From assembly GCF_009795715.1 (NCBI RefSeq), contig NZ_WTCR01000004.1:124001-188000 (forward strand): a stretch of 64,000 bases of DNA, given 5' to 3'. The notes beneath the pieces are model-generated. The model was not told the origin of the DNA and searched no databases. It saw nothing but the letters and a program-made list of their open reading frames with translations. Numbering within the stretch: position 1 is the first letter of the stretch; each line of letters begins with the position of its first letter. The translations under genes were made by a program, and so were the position numbers. Positions 50,683-61,092 of the stretch are shown here, piece after piece. This stretch comes from Labilibaculum euxinicum (lineage in GTDB: Bacteria; Bacteroidota; Bacteroidia; Bacteroidales; Marinifilaceae).

Positions 50683-53600
50683 TTAATCCAAACTTACCTT
50701 TGATTCTTTCACCTTAGGCTCAACATCTCTGGGTGAAATTTTTTCACCTTCCCATATGCCCTTTGTTATTCTTCTGATATCATTCAGGATTAAAATTAAT
50801 ACCGGGAAGAATAACAGAAGAAACAAGGTGCCGATTAAAACTCCGTATACCAGGGCAATAGCCATTGGTATTAGGAATTGAGCTTGAAATGAATTCTCCA
50901 ATATTAATGGATACAAACCAACTGAGGTTGTTATTGTGGTTAAAATAATAGCCCTGAATCTGGCTCTGCCAGCAGCTTTAACAGCAGGCTCAGGTTCCAT
51001 TCCCTCTACAATCAGCGAATTGTACTTGGACAGGAAGACCACAGCATCGTTTATAATTACCCCCGAAAGAGCAACCATCCCCCAAACACTTAACATGGAA
51101 ACAGGATACCCTTCAATTCCATGTCCCCAGGCAGATCCCATCCAGCCCAAAGGAATCATCAGTAATATAATTATTCCTTGTGTAAAGCTTCGGAAATGAA
51201 TCATCACAATAAAAACGATCAGCATAAATGCTATGCTAAAATAAATTTTCAATTCATGAATATCTTCGGCAGAGCGTTTTTGCTGCCCCTGATATTCTGG
51301 ACGAACACTTGGAAATTTCGCTTCCAAATCGGGTAAAATTGTGGTTTCAATGTAGTCTAAAATAGGTGGTACCGGTTCACTCGGATCAATTAGTTCCGCA
51401 TCAACACGAATCTCCCGTGCACCATTGTAACGCTGTATGCTAACAGGCCCGCGTAAAATTTCATAATCGATTAATTCCGACAATGGAAATTCACCTTTTG
51501 GTGTACGGATTCTCATGTCTTCCATTTGACCGATAAAAACCCGGTCGGTTTTCGGATACCGAACCCACACTTTAATTTCATCTTTTCCTTCCTGCAGGCG
51601 CTGTGCTTGTCCTCCGAAAAAGCCTTGCCGGATCTGCGATGTAATGGAACTTAAATTCATCCCCAGGTAATAGGCTTTTGGTTTTAATTGCAACCTTACC
51701 TCACGGCTTCCCAATGGGTTATTGTCGTTGATATTGTATAAAGAGGACATTTTGCGTAACTCCCCTTGAAAATAATCGTTGGCCTGATTGAGCTGCTCCA
51801 AATCGTTTCCAAGCAAACTAATAGAAACAGGAGCTCCCCAACGGTTGCTGGCTCCAATGGTAAATTTCTCAAGATCGGAAACATCTCCCAATTTCTTCTT
51901 TACTCTGTCTGATATATCAAAACTTGAAACCGGGGCTCCTTCCATATCACGCAAAGTAACAGACAGGTTTCCTGCATGCGGCCCCACTTCCTGTCCGCCA
52001 AATGCATTACCTGATGAAAGTCTTGTATATTTGATAAAATTTGCTGTATCCTGAAATTCGTTCATCAATTCATCATTCACCTCCCAAACTGAGTTTTCGA
52101 ACTGCTTTAATCTGGCTATTGTGATTTCCTTATTGCTTCCAGGCTTGTAAGCTATGTTCACAGCAAAGGTGTCGAAAGCCACATTGGGGAAAAATGTACT
52201 TTGAATAAATCCGCCGCTAAATAAACCTATGGTAATAAAGAACAGAGCTGCAGGAATAAAAACAACAAACCATCTCCAACGAACTACACGATCCAGAGTC
52301 CCTGCATAAACGTTGTCTCTGACAAAAAGAATTCCCTTTTCAACTTTTCCTCTAAACCGGTTAAAAAAGTTATCCTTCCGATTTCTATGCAATACTTTTT
52401 CGTTTCCAATATGACCAGGCAATACAAAAAGACTTTCGAAAAGCGACAGACTTAAACAAGCCACCACTACAAATGCCATTTCGTACATAAATTCCATATT
52501 CCCGGTAACCAGCAAGAGCGGTGAGAAAGCCACCATGGTTGTAGTTACCGAAGTAAGCACTGCAGGAACAACCTCCATTGTACCATCTATTGCAGCTCTT
52601 CGGGGACTTTTACCACTTTCAAAATGAGAATAAATATTCTCCCCGATCACAATGCCGTCATCCACCAGAATACCAATTATTAATATCATCCCAAAAAGAG
52701 AAATCATATTGATGGTAATTCCCATTAAGTTGGCAACAATAAACATCCCTAAAAAAGACGCTGGAATTCCCCACGCAACCCATATAGACAATCGGAAACT
52801 CAGAAAAAGCGCCAATGAAATAATCACCAGCAACAAACCATACCCGCCATTTTTAAACAGCAGATTCAATCTTGACTGCAGCAGACTAATGAAATCGAAA
52901 CTGATTTCCAGTCGGGCATCATCATATTTTTCATTGAACTCTTTGGCATATTTGTTACAGTATACCGATATGTCGTCCAAATCTTCATTATTCAGCTTGT
53001 TCACCTGAATTGAGATCGCCGGATTTTTATTAACATAGGTTGAATTCGGAACATCCTGAAACTGAAAATGGGTATTCGCGACATCACGAATCCGGATGTA
53101 GCTTCCGTCAGGATTTGCTTTTAAAATAATTTCGCCGATTTGATCTGGATCAACAGATCGGTTACGCGAACGAATTAGAATTTCTTCCACCTCATTCTTA
53201 ATTGTTCCTCCCGAAATATCGATATTATTATTGGCGATTGCTGCAGAGATCTCACTAAATGTCAGATTGTATCTTCGCAAATCATCTTCCTTCACCTCTA
53301 CTGATAATTCCAGATTTGGAAAACCCGACAGAGATATTTGCGACATGACTTTCGAACGCATTAAATCGTCGTAAATCAGATCGGCATATTTTTTCAGGCT
53401 GATTAAATCGATATCGCCGGTAACCACCATGCGCACGGCAGGTGATGTAGCCCTGCGCTTGGCAATAACGGCTTTTTCGGCTCCCGATGGAAAAGTAGGA
53501 ATTCCATCCACCGAGTTTTTTACATCGGCTAATGTTTCATCTAAATCGTAATCGCCGGTTGTGGTGATGGTTAATCGGGAAAAGCCCTCCGATGATACGG

Positions 53601-53847
53601 AATTCATTTCTTTGATTCCAACAATTCCCCTAACAGCATCCTCGATCCGAGAGGTTATGCCCTCTTCAACCTCCTTTGGTGAAGCGCCCGGAAACACCAT
53701 AGAAACTGTGATCGTTTTAGACTCGGTCTCGGGGAAAAATGATTTCTTCATAAAAGCCAAAGAAACAAATCCTGCAATAACAAGCACCGCAATAATCATT
53801 TTCCCGTAAAACGGATATCTTACAAATTGTGATATTATATTTCTCAT
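50683..53847 (-). CDS. RND-family efflux pump inner-membrane permease
   Basis: A 1054-residue proton-driven transporter of the AcrB/HAE type with 12 membrane helices and two large periplasmic loops. The TM4 motif GILVDDGIVIGENIYSHFE carries the paired Asp used for proton coupling; LTSVTTTMVAFSPLLLV and the second half GVIINDAVVFLSKYN match the family. The N-terminus RYPFYGKMIIAVLVIAG is the first helix. It is the middle gene of the efflux operon, 6 nt after the adaptor gene, and probably exports drugs or lipids. Confidence 0.94.
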   Translation of the reverse strand: MRNIISQFVRYPFYGKMIIAVLVIAGFVSLAFMKKSFFPETESKTITVSMVFPGASPKEVEEGITSRIEDAVRGIVGIKEMNSVSSEGFSRLTITTTGDYDLDETLADVKNSVDGIPTFPSGAEKAVIAKRRATSPAVRMVVTGDIDLISLKKYADLIYDDLMRSKVMSQISLSGFPNLELSVEVKEDDLRRYNLTFSEISAAIANNNIDISGGTIKNEVEEILIRSRNRSVDPDQIGEIILKANPDGSYIRIRDVANTHFQFQDVPNSTYVNKNPAISIQVNKLNNEDLDDISVYCNKYAKEFNEKYDDARLEISFDFISLLQSRLNLLFKNGGYGLLLVIISLALFLSFRLSIWVAWGIPASFLGMFIVANLMGITINMISLFGMILIIGILVDDGIVIGENIYSHFESGKSPRRAAIDGTMEVVPAVLTSVTTTMVAFSPLLLVTGNMEFMYEMAFVVVACLSLSLFESLFVLPGHIGNEKVLHRNRKDNFFNRFRGKVEKGILFVRDNVYAGTLDRVVRWRWFVVFIPAALFFITIGLFSGGFIQSTFFPNVAFDTFAVNIAYKPGSNKEITIARLKQFENSVWEVNDELMNEFQDTANFIKYTRLSSGNAFGGQEVGPHAGNLSVTLRDMEGAPVSSFDISDRVKKKLGDVSDLEKFTIGASNRWGAPVSISLLGNDLEQLNQANDYFQGELRKMSSLYNINDNNPLGSREVRLQLKPKAYYLGMNLSSITSQIRQGFFGGQAQRLQEGKDEIKVWVRYPKTDRVFIGQMEDMRIRTPKGEFPLSELIDYEILRGPVSIQRYNGAREIRVDAELIDPSEPVPPILDYIETTILPDLEAKFPSVRPEYQGQQKRSAEDIHELKIYFSIAFMLIVFIVMIHFRSFTQGIIILLMIPLGWMGSAWGHGIEGYPVSMLSVWGMVALSGVIINDAVVFLSKYNSLIVEGMEPEPAVKAAGRARFRAIILTTITTSVGLYPLILENSFQAQFLIPMAIALVYGVLIGTLFLLLFFPVLILILNDIRRITKGIWEGEKISPRDVEPKVKESKVSLD

Positions 53848-53853
53848 TATGCG

Positions 53854-54975
53854 CTATTTCTTGATTTGTACCTGCATGTTTTCAGTTGCTTTAACAGGAG
53901 GTTCCACAACCAATATCTCTCCCTCTTTCAAACCATTAAAAACCAAGGTGTTCTCATTTCGTTTGATCACCTTAATTTCCTTTTCTTTTAGGATACCGCC
54001 TTCAACAACAAACACTTTATTAGAGCTAAAAACTGCGTTTCTGGGAATTTCCATCGCATTGGCAATCTTTTTCCCATTAAAACGAGCCGTTAAAAACTGT
54101 CCCTGATACAATTCATTCCCATTGGTTTTCTCCAACTTTACAAAAACTGAAATGGACTGAGTTCCCTCATCAACAAAATCAGATTTCCTCACCAATTTGC
54201 CGGTAAAAACAACCTCTCCATCCGAATCCAAAATATCTACCTTTTCATTTAAACTCAACCATGAAATTTCTTTCGATTCAATAGGAACCTGAAGTTCCAG
54301 ATTATTTGATTCAATGATGCCGGCCAGCTTAGTGCCCATTCCGGCAACCGATCCGATCTGCGTATTTACCTCGGCATAAGAACCATCAAAGGGTGCATAT
54401 ATTTTTCTTTTATCTAGCTTAACTTCAGCACTCTTAATGGCATAATAATCGCCTAAAATATTTCTACTTGCCATAAACACCTTTTCCTGATCGGATTTTA
54501 CCTTTGGCAATTCAGGAATACTTTCCTCCAAATTGATCGCATTGAAAAAATTCATCCACGCCTCAAAATTATCTGCATAATCAACTTTAATATCCGGCAA
54601 ATTCTCAGCCAGTTTATTCAGAAAACGGCTTTTAAGAGCGCGTAAATCCATTTTTGCATCTTCCTCGTAAATACGAATCAGCAATTGTCCTTTTTTAAAC
54701 TTCTGTCCCACTTTTAAAGGAACACCTGTCTCAACGATTCTGCCCGCAACTTCCGAACTCAAATTCACTTCCAGATTAGAAGCCAATCGTCCTTTCTCAA
54801 CTATGGGAGAAGATATTTCATTGTACTTTACAGCCTCAACTTTAACAAATGGCAGCTTTTTTTTATCTAAATTCTTTTTAGGAGATTCTTTTAAACTGCT
54901 TAAGCCTTTCATTGCAACAAAAGAAATTGCCAATGTTGCAATTACCAGTAAAACGATGGTTATTTTCCGATTCAT
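53854..54975 (-). CDS. Periplasmic adaptor (membrane fusion) protein of the RND pump
   Basis: A 373-residue protein with an N-terminal membrane anchor (residues 5-24). Domains in order are half of the lipoyl domain (about 60-95, LSSEVAGRIVETGV), a coiled-coil hairpin (about 95-180), the other lipoyl half (KRKIYAPFDGSYAEVNTQIGS split as IYAPFDG and IGSVAG), a beta-barrel and a membrane-proximal domain. It links the permease and TolC. It is the first gene of the operon. No regulator gene is adjacent. Confidence 0.93.
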   Translation of the reverse strand: MNRKITIVLLVIATLAISFVAMKGLSSLKESPKKNLDKKKLPFVKVEAVKYNEISSPIVEKGRLASNLEVNLSSEVAGRIVETGVPLKVGQKFKKGQLLIRIYEEDAKMDLRALKSRFLNKLAENLPDIKVDYADNFEAWMNFFNAINLEESIPELPKVKSDQEKVFMASRNILGDYYAIKSAEVKLDKRKIYAPFDGSYAEVNTQIGSVAGMGTKLAGIIESNNLELQVPIESKEISWLSLNEKVDILDSDGEVVFTGKLVRKSDFVDEGTQSISVFVKLEKTNGNELYQGQFLTARFNGKKIANAMEIPRNAVFSSNKVFVVEGGILKEKEIKVIKRNENTLVFNGLKEGEILVVEPPVKATENMQVQIKK

Positions 54976-55237
54976 CTATAAAATTTATTTGGAGTTTCTT
55001 AACAAGAATTTTTACGATCAATAATTTTTATTTATAACGCATAAAGATAGATATTTATGAGATAATCTTAACCAATTTTAAAATTTTCATTTGGATTTCG
55101 ACAAACCTCCCGATTTAAACTTTCAGTGAAACAAATAGCGGGTTTTATTCGTTTCTATTTGAACATTCAGTTTTCAAAAACCGATAAATTCAAAATAAAT
55201 TCCGATTTTTGACCTCCAATTTATATTTGAACACAAA

Positions 55238-55510
55238 ATGGAAAAAGAAAAATATACGAAACTTAGATATCAGCTCATGGAGTCATTAACCTGGCCTTCA
55301 TTATACATGTTTAAATTTATCATTCCCAATTCAGATGAAAAAGTAAAGGCTGTTAAGGAACTTTTCCCTGCAGACACTGAATTTTCTTTTAAAACTTCCA
55401 AAGACTTAAAATTCATAGGAATTACTTTGAAAAAAGAGATGGAATCAGCTGATGCCGTAATCGATATTTACATGAAAGCACAGCGCATTGAAGGCATAAT
55501 GATACTTTAA
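55238..55510 (+). CDS. DUF493 family protein (YbeD-like)
   Basis: A 90-residue ACT-like alpha/beta protein. WPSLYMFKFIIPNSDEKV (about 19-36) and a final strand with IDIYMKAQRIEGIMIL fit DUF493. E. coli YbeD may regulate lipoate metabolism, but the role is not settled. A TATATTTG box ends 8 nt before the ATG, which would give an almost leaderless transcript; its -33 partner is missing. Confidence 0.8.
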   Translation: MEKEKYTKLRYQLMESLTWPSLYMFKFIIPNSDEKVKAVKELFPADTEFSFKTSKDLKFIGITLKKEMESADAVIDIYMKAQRIEGIMIL

Positions 55511-55687
55511 CAAAAGCCACTGTTTACATCCTTATTAAAAAACTGATTATGCTAAAGAGCTAATTAAACTCTCCATTCCTCTGATTGCCTTTACGTTAAT
55601 TAATTTGTTAAAAATTCCCTTTCTAAAATGAAAAATGGATATTTTGTTTTACTTTCGGGCTTCTGAATAAAACTAACAATTTTTTAA

Positions 55688-56698
55688 ATGATAGATGTAA
55701 TTGATTTTGGATTGACTCGTGATGGAGAAAAAGTACAACTATACACTCTCCGAAATAAAAATGGCCTGACAGCAAAAATCACCAATTATGGTGGTATTCT
55801 TACCTCATTTACTCTTCCTTTGCCCAACGAGGAAAGAGAGATTGTTCTGGGTTTTGATTCGCTTGAAGAGTATACAAATGAGGAATACCTTAAAAACTAT
55901 CCTTACTTTGGAGCTTTAATCGGTCGGTTTGGAAATCGAATTAACAAAGGATTAGTTACACTTGATGAAAAAGAAATCCAGCTTCCCTGCAACCATGGAA
56001 TGCACCATTTGCATGGTGGTGATATTGGGTTTGACAGAAAAGTATGGAAAGCAGAAATCGGGAAAAATACTGATTTAAAATTAACTTACCTGAGTCCCGA
56101 CGGAGAAGAAAATTTTCCCGGCAATTTAAATACTGAGGTAATTTATAAGTTGACTGATGATAACGAATTGCAGATTCATTACAAAGCTGTAACGGATAAA
56201 ACAACCCCGGTTAATCTAACTCAACACGCCTATTTTAACTTATCAAACAATTTTGAGAGTATCTTAGACCATCAACTTCAGATTGATACTGAGTTCATTT
56301 TAGAAACAGACGATTTGTTGATTCCAAGCGGTAAAATATACAATATCAAGAATACTCTTTTCGACTTTAGAACAAAAAAACAAATAGACAGAGACATCGA
56401 AGATATTGAGAACTACGACGACTGTTTTGCATTTGGAGAATCGACTGAAACACCAAGAAAAATAGCTGAACTTTCTGATAAAAATGGTGAAGTGACAATG
56501 GAAATTGCAACTACATTCCCTGGTTTACAGGTTTATACAGGAAAATATATCGCAGCTGGGAAATTCGGTTCTTTCTCAGGTGTTGCTTTAGAAGCTCAAG
56601 GTTATCCGGATGCTCCCAATCATACAAACTTTAAACAGGGGTGGTTACAACCTGGCGAAGTGTACCAGCATCAGACAAACTACAAACTTATTTTCTAA
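55688..56698 (+). CDS. galM: Aldose 1-epimerase (mutarotase)
   Basis: A 336-residue enzyme interconverting the anomers of hexoses such as glucose and galactose. Motifs are YFGALIGRFGNRI (about 72-84), HHLHGGDIGFDRKVW (about 106-120), LTQHAYFNLS (about 186-195; catalytic His) and ALEAQGYPDAPNH (about 299-311; catalytic Glu). No signal peptide is visible, so it is cytosolic. It stands alone with its own terminator. Confidence 0.92.
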   Translation: MIDVIDFGLTRDGEKVQLYTLRNKNGLTAKITNYGGILTSFTLPLPNEEREIVLGFDSLEEYTNEEYLKNYPYFGALIGRFGNRINKGLVTLDEKEIQLPCNHGMHHLHGGDIGFDRKVWKAEIGKNTDLKLTYLSPDGEENFPGNLNTEVIYKLTDDNELQIHYKAVTDKTTPVNLTQHAYFNLSNNFESILDHQLQIDTEFILETDDLLIPSGKIYNIKNTLFDFRTKKQIDRDIEDIENYDDCFAFGESTETPRKIAELSDKNGEVTMEIATTFPGLQVYTGKYIAAGKFGSFSGVALEAQGYPDAPNHTNFKQGWLQPGEVYQHQTNYKLIF

Positions 56699-56711
56699 AA
56701 AATAGATAAGA

Positions 56712-56740
56712 GGCTGTTTCGAAAGATGCAGCCTTTTTTA
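56712..56740 (+). terminator. Terminator of galM
   Basis: GGCTG and CAGCC arms with a 12-nt loop followed by a T run. The GAGGCTG start resembles the hairpin at 5035. Confidence 0.75.
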
Positions 56741-56879
56741 TTAACTGTAAATGTCTCCTCCTGAAATAGCGCGGCAATAAAAAACAAACTATCTGATATT
56801 ACAATTTTATTATCTGAAAGAAAAAACCAATCTTGCAGGCTCAGATTTCAAAACTTATTTTAATAAGATTGTCACAACT

Positions 56880-57164
56880 ATGCTAACGGACATCATCATT
56901 GTTTTATCCATAATGGTTTTAGGAATTGGAATTGGTCTCCTCATTGGCAACAGACCAAAGACCATTAAAATCATAGGTGTTTTAACTTCCTTTTCAATCT
57001 TCCTTTTACTTTTTCTTTTGGGGATAGGTGTTGGAACCAATAAACAAATACTAAACAATCTTGATTCTATCGGAATTCAAGCTTTGATCCTTACAATCGG
57101 AGCTGTTTTAGGTTCTTTAATTTGTGCCTATTTTACCTATATCCTATTTTTCAAAAAGAAATAA
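56880..57164 (+). CDS. LysO family lysine exporter, N-terminal half
   Basis: A 94-residue protein with three membrane helices matching the N-terminal part of LysO (DUF340): GIGIGLLIGNRPK, LLLFLLGIGVGTN, and ALILTIGAVLGSLICAYF. In E. coli LysO is one protein of about 300 residues; here it is divided over this ORF and the one at 57280. Both halves carry a matching GIG-x-G-T motif, so they are likely to assemble. LysO exports lysine and guards against thialysine. Confidence 0.8.
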   Translation: MLTDIIIVLSIMVLGIGIGLLIGNRPKTIKIIGVLTSFSIFLLLFLLGIGVGTNKQILNNLDSIGIQALILTIGAVLGSLICAYFTYILFFKKK

Positions 57165-57279
57165 ATCTCTATTTCAACGATAACTATGAACATCCAAACC
57201 AAAGAGATTTTAATACATAGGAAGATTATTATTCCAGCATGGCAAATTCCATGTGGCAATAAAAAACAAATTTAGACAC

Positions 57280-57885
57280 ATGAAAGGCAGTTTAATAATT
57301 CTTGGCTTCTTTATTCTGGGCTTAATCCTTGGACTAACACGCTTTTTACCTTCCTCTCTTTTAGAAGGTGATTTCAGTATATATGCTCTTTATTTGTTGA
57401 TGTTTTTAGTGGGTATGGGAATTGGAACCGATCGCGGTTCGTGGAAAGTAATCCGTGAGGTGAACATCAAGATTATTTTGGTTCCTCTATCAGTCATTGT
57501 AGGATCTCTTCTTGGTGTTTCTGCTGTTTCTGCCTTACTTTCGAATATTGGTATTGGTGAAGCAATGGCTGTGGGAGCCGGATTTGGCTATTATAGTTTA
57601 TCCAGCGTTATTATTACAGAATTCCATAGCGATACGCTGGGTGTTATTGCTCTTCTTTCAAACATCATCAGGGAAATACTGACTCTTTTAGCAACTCCTT
57701 TATTTGTAAAATACTTTGGAAAATTAGCCGGGATTGCATCTGGTGGTGCAACTGCAATGGATACGACCCTGCCGATTATTGTACGCTATTCAGGAAAAGA
57801 GTACGCTATCATTGCCGTTTTTAGTGGAATAGTACTTACCATATTAGTCCCTGTAATTATTCCAATCATACTAAAATTCGTATAA
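57280..57885 (+). CDS. LysO family lysine exporter, C-terminal half
   Basis: A 201-residue membrane protein from the ATG at 57280 (MKGSLIILGFFILGLILG); a GTG at 57253 would add nine residues and is less likely. Helices fill most of the sequence; LLMFLVGMGIGTDRGSW, VGAGFGYYSLSSVIITE, ALLSNIIREILTLL and SGGATAMDTTLPIIVRYSG are LysO motifs, including acidic residues near the C-terminus used in lysine antiport. It follows the N-terminal half by 115 nt, and the two should be cotranscribed. Confidence 0.85.
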   Translation: MKGSLIILGFFILGLILGLTRFLPSSLLEGDFSIYALYLLMFLVGMGIGTDRGSWKVIREVNIKIILVPLSVIVGSLLGVSAVSALLSNIGIGEAMAVGAGFGYYSLSSVIITEFHSDTLGVIALLSNIIREILTLLATPLFVKYFGKLAGIASGGATAMDTTLPIIVRYSGKEYAIIAVFSGIVLTILVPVIIPIILKFV

Positions 57886-58276
57886 TTTTTTTTCGGCTTT
57901 AAAAAGGAACTTACTGCAGTTTAAACTCATTTTAAAAATAATACACCAATAAACTAATTTGTTTTTTATAAATTTACTCCGAATCAACAAGCTTATCATG
58001 TTTTGTTTTAACGAATTTATACTTCTTTACAATTGTTCGTACAAAGGTTTGTTCGAATGTTGGATTTGTTAAATCTCCCCAATATCACTTTTCACAACTT
58101 ATTTTGTTCTGTGCATTCTAACTGATAATGTCCTTTAGTGAGATTCTTGTATCCGCTGGCATAATTTAATAGTTTCCTCATTGAACAAATAAATTACATC
58201 CAGTTTAAATTTACCAATTTGTTAAGGTACTTAAACAAATACTCAATAGTATATATTAATTAACCAAATACCCATA
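57886..58276. other. Intergenic region before the M24 peptidase gene
   Basis: 391 nt AT-rich. Contains no ORF or RNA gene that I can support, and no clear terminator for LysO. Confidence 0.4.
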
Positions 58277-59662
58277 ATGATGTTCTCAAAAGAAACCTAT
58301 ATCAACAGAAGAAACAAACTTAAATCTGACGTAAAATCAGGAATCCTGCTTTTTCTTGGCAACGACGAAAGTGGAATGAACTATGCTGACAATACTTATC
58401 ATTACCGTCAGGACAGTACCTTTCTATATTTCTTTGGTTCCGATTATGCCGGACTAAATGCAATTATAGATATCGATGAAAATCGTGAAATTATTTTCGG
58501 CGATGAATTAACCATTGATGATATTGTTTGGATGGGTACCCAGCCTACCATAAAAGAAAAAAGCGAAGCTGTTGGAATTAAAGAGACAGCTCCCCAGTCA
58601 GAATTAAAAACATATCTTGAAAAAGCCTTAACAAAAGGACAAAGAGTTCATCACCTGCCCTCTTACCGTCCTGAACATCAAATTAAATTACAGTCCCTAT
58701 TGAATGTTCATCCCAATATTTCAGTAAAAAATGCATCTTCTGAATTCATTCAGGCGGTTGTAAATCAAAGAAATTACAAATCAGCCGAAGAAATCATTCA
58801 AATTGAAGAGGCTGTTAACATTACAGCAGAAATGCATCTTGCAGCCATGCGTATGGCTCGCCCGGGAATGAAAGAATATGAAATTGCTGCCAAAGTTCAG
58901 GAAATAGCAATCAGCATGGGTGGACAACCATCTTTCCCAACAATTGCAACTATAAACGGACAAACACTTCACAACCATTATCATGGCAATACATTAAAAA
59001 ACGGCGATATGGTATTACTTGACTGTGGTGCTGAAAATGGAATGCATTACTCTGGTGATATGTCGAGTACATTTCCTGTAGATAAAACATTTACAACCCG
59101 CCAAAAAGAAATTTATGAGATTGCTTTGAATGCTCACAATGCGGCCATTGCAAAATTGAAGCCCGGTACTAAATTTAAAGATGTTCATCTTACTGCATGC
59201 CGAACTGTTGCCGAAGGAATGAAGCAAATGGGTTTTATGAAAGGAAATGTTGAAGATGCTGTTCAACAAGGAGCACACGCCTTATTCTTTCAATGCGGTA
59301 CTGGTCATATGATGGGAATGGATGTTCATGATATGGAAAATTTAGGCGAGGTTTGTGTTGGTTACAACGGCGAAGCAAAAAGTACTCTGTTTGGACTAAA
59401 ATCATTGCGTCTGGGAAGAGAACTTGAACCGGGATTTGTATTAACCATTGAACCGGGAATCTATTTTATTCCTGAATTAATAGACATGTGGAAAGCCGAA
59501 AAACGATTCGAGGAATTCATTAATTACGATAAAGTAGAACAATACAAAGACTTTGGAGGCATTAGGAATGAAGAAGATTTCTTAATTACTCCTGATGGTG
59601 CCCGTTTGTTAGGAAAACCTATTCCTAAAAGCATTGCTGATGTAGAAAGAGAAAGAATCTAA
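58277..59662 (+). CDS. pepP: Xaa-Pro aminopeptidase (M24B)
   Basis: A 461-residue cytosolic peptidase that removes N-terminal residues before proline. The N-terminal domain (1-165) is the creatinase-like fold (FSKETYINRRNKL, LFLGNDESGMNYADNTY). The pita-bread domain has the metal ligands: DCGAENGMHYSGD (two Asp), GTGHMMGMDVHD (His), TIEPGIY (Glu) and the Glu in IRNEEDFLI. Two ATGs in a row (58277, 58280) are both plausible. Confidence 0.92.
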   Translation: MMFSKETYINRRNKLKSDVKSGILLFLGNDESGMNYADNTYHYRQDSTFLYFFGSDYAGLNAIIDIDENREIIFGDELTIDDIVWMGTQPTIKEKSEAVGIKETAPQSELKTYLEKALTKGQRVHHLPSYRPEHQIKLQSLLNVHPNISVKNASSEFIQAVVNQRNYKSAEEIIQIEEAVNITAEMHLAAMRMARPGMKEYEIAAKVQEIAISMGGQPSFPTIATINGQTLHNHYHGNTLKNGDMVLLDCGAENGMHYSGDMSSTFPVDKTFTTRQKEIYEIALNAHNAAIAKLKPGTKFKDVHLTACRTVAEGMKQMGFMKGNVEDAVQQGAHALFFQCGTGHMMGMDVHDMENLGEVCVGYNGEAKSTLFGLKSLRLGRELEPGFVLTIEPGIYFIPELIDMWKAEKRFEEFINYDKVEQYKDFGGIRNEEDFLITPDGARLLGKPIPKSIADVERERI

Positions 59663-59706
59663 AAATTATCATTAACACGCCCTATATTTTCTAAAATTAC
59701 TAATCA

Positions 59707-61008
59707 ATGAAACTTAAACAAATTACATTCCTTCTGATTGGATTTCTTTTCGTTGGCAGCATCTCCTGCGGACAAACAAAACCAAAAGATCTGCTGACCC
59801 AACTTGAAGAAATCCCAGGAGTAAGTGTAAAAAAGATTGCCGGAGACTCTACTTTTGCAGCGTATTACGAACTCTATTTTACACAAGATCTCGATCATCA
59901 AAATCCCAAAGCGGGAACATTTCAACAACGGGTCTTATTGGGTCATCAGTCTTTCGATCAGCCTATGGTTGTGGAACTGGAAGGTTATCAGATTTGGTCT
60001 GAAAAGGCTGGGGAGTTGAGCAAATTACTGAATGCAAATCAATTGACCATTGAGCACCGTTACTTTAAAAATTCAATGCCCGATAGTTTGAATTGGCAAT
60101 ACCTAAACATCAAACAAGCAGCTGCCGATCAGCATGTAATCATTCAGGCTTTGCGTAAAATATATCCCGAAAAATGGCTGTCGACCGGAATCAGTAAAGG
60201 AGGGCAAACAACTATTTTTCACAGGTATTTTTATCCTGATGATGTTGATGTTAGTGTTCCTTATGTTGCACCACTTAATCTGGCTCGTGAAGACAAAAGA
60301 ATCCACGAACGCCTTGCCAGTGTAGGCAGTAAAGAAACCAGAGATCAGATTTATCAATTTCAGCTGGCTTGCTTTAATAACAGAGAAAAATTACTTCCTC
60401 TTGCTGATGCCTATGCAAAAGAGAAGAACTATTCTTTCTCAATGGGCCTGGAAAAGGCACTTGATTTAAGTATTCTTGAATATCCATTTGCCTATTGGCA
60501 ATGGGGCGGAATTGACAGCATTCCCGATAAAAATGCCAATTCTGAAGAGCTTTTCGAGCATTTGTTTAAAGTATCAAGTATCGATTTTTTCGATGTTAGC
60601 AACATCAAACCGCTTCTTGCATTTTATCATCAGGCATTAACCGAGATTGGAATGTATAGCTACGAAATTGCTCCTTTCAAACAATACCTGAACGATGAAA
60701 AGGATATCACTTTCGATTTTACTTTCCCCAATGAACCTATCCGGAAATTTGATGCCTCATCGATGATTAAAATTAACAAATGGCTGCAGACTGATGCGGA
60801 AAAAATATTGTTCATATATGGTGAGAACGATACATGGTCGGCAACTTCAGTTAATCTGAAAGGAAATGACAAATGCAAAAAGTTTGTGAATCCCAAAGGA
60901 TCTCACAGATCAAGAATCAACAGCTTTCCTCCTGAAATGAAGAAAGAAATTTTAAACACTTTGGAAAAATGGATGGATGTACAATTAACCGTTAACAATG
61001 AAAAGTAA
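59707..61008 (+). CDS. S37-type secreted serine peptidase (tripeptidyl-aminopeptidase-like)
   Basis: A 433-residue protein with a signal peptide (1-22); the LFVGSISC end also fits a lipobox with Cys22. The alpha/beta-hydrolase fold shows STGISKGGQTTIF (about 159-171), where the Ser in GISKGG is the nucleophile; EHRYFKNSMP and FPNEPIRK match peptidase S37 members. The acid is likely the Asp in GENDTWSA and the His the one in KGSHRSRI. It is 44 nt downstream of pepP and may be transcribed with it, giving two linked peptidases. Confidence 0.85.
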   Translation: MKLKQITFLLIGFLFVGSISCGQTKPKDLLTQLEEIPGVSVKKIAGDSTFAAYYELYFTQDLDHQNPKAGTFQQRVLLGHQSFDQPMVVELEGYQIWSEKAGELSKLLNANQLTIEHRYFKNSMPDSLNWQYLNIKQAAADQHVIIQALRKIYPEKWLSTGISKGGQTTIFHRYFYPDDVDVSVPYVAPLNLAREDKRIHERLASVGSKETRDQIYQFQLACFNNREKLLPLADAYAKEKNYSFSMGLEKALDLSILEYPFAYWQWGGIDSIPDKNANSEELFEHLFKVSSIDFFDVSNIKPLLAFYHQALTEIGMYSYEIAPFKQYLNDEKDITFDFTFPNEPIRKFDASSMIKINKWLQTDAEKILFIYGENDTWSATSVNLKGNDKCKKFVNPKGSHRSRINSFPPEMKKEILNTLEKWMDVQLTVNNEK

Positions 61009-61056
61009 TTATTTGAGGGACAAGCATCTGTAAAAGGAAAAACAAAACCAGTAAAA

Positions 61057-61092
61057 GAGACTGTCTGAGAATTCAGATGGTCTCTTTATCTT
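61057..61092. terminator. Hairpin between convergent genes
   Basis: GAGACTGTCTGA and TCAGATGGTCTC pair fully with two G-U pairs around a GAAT loop, with T-rich tail. It lies between S37 (+) and SWIM (-) genes. Confidence 0.8.
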
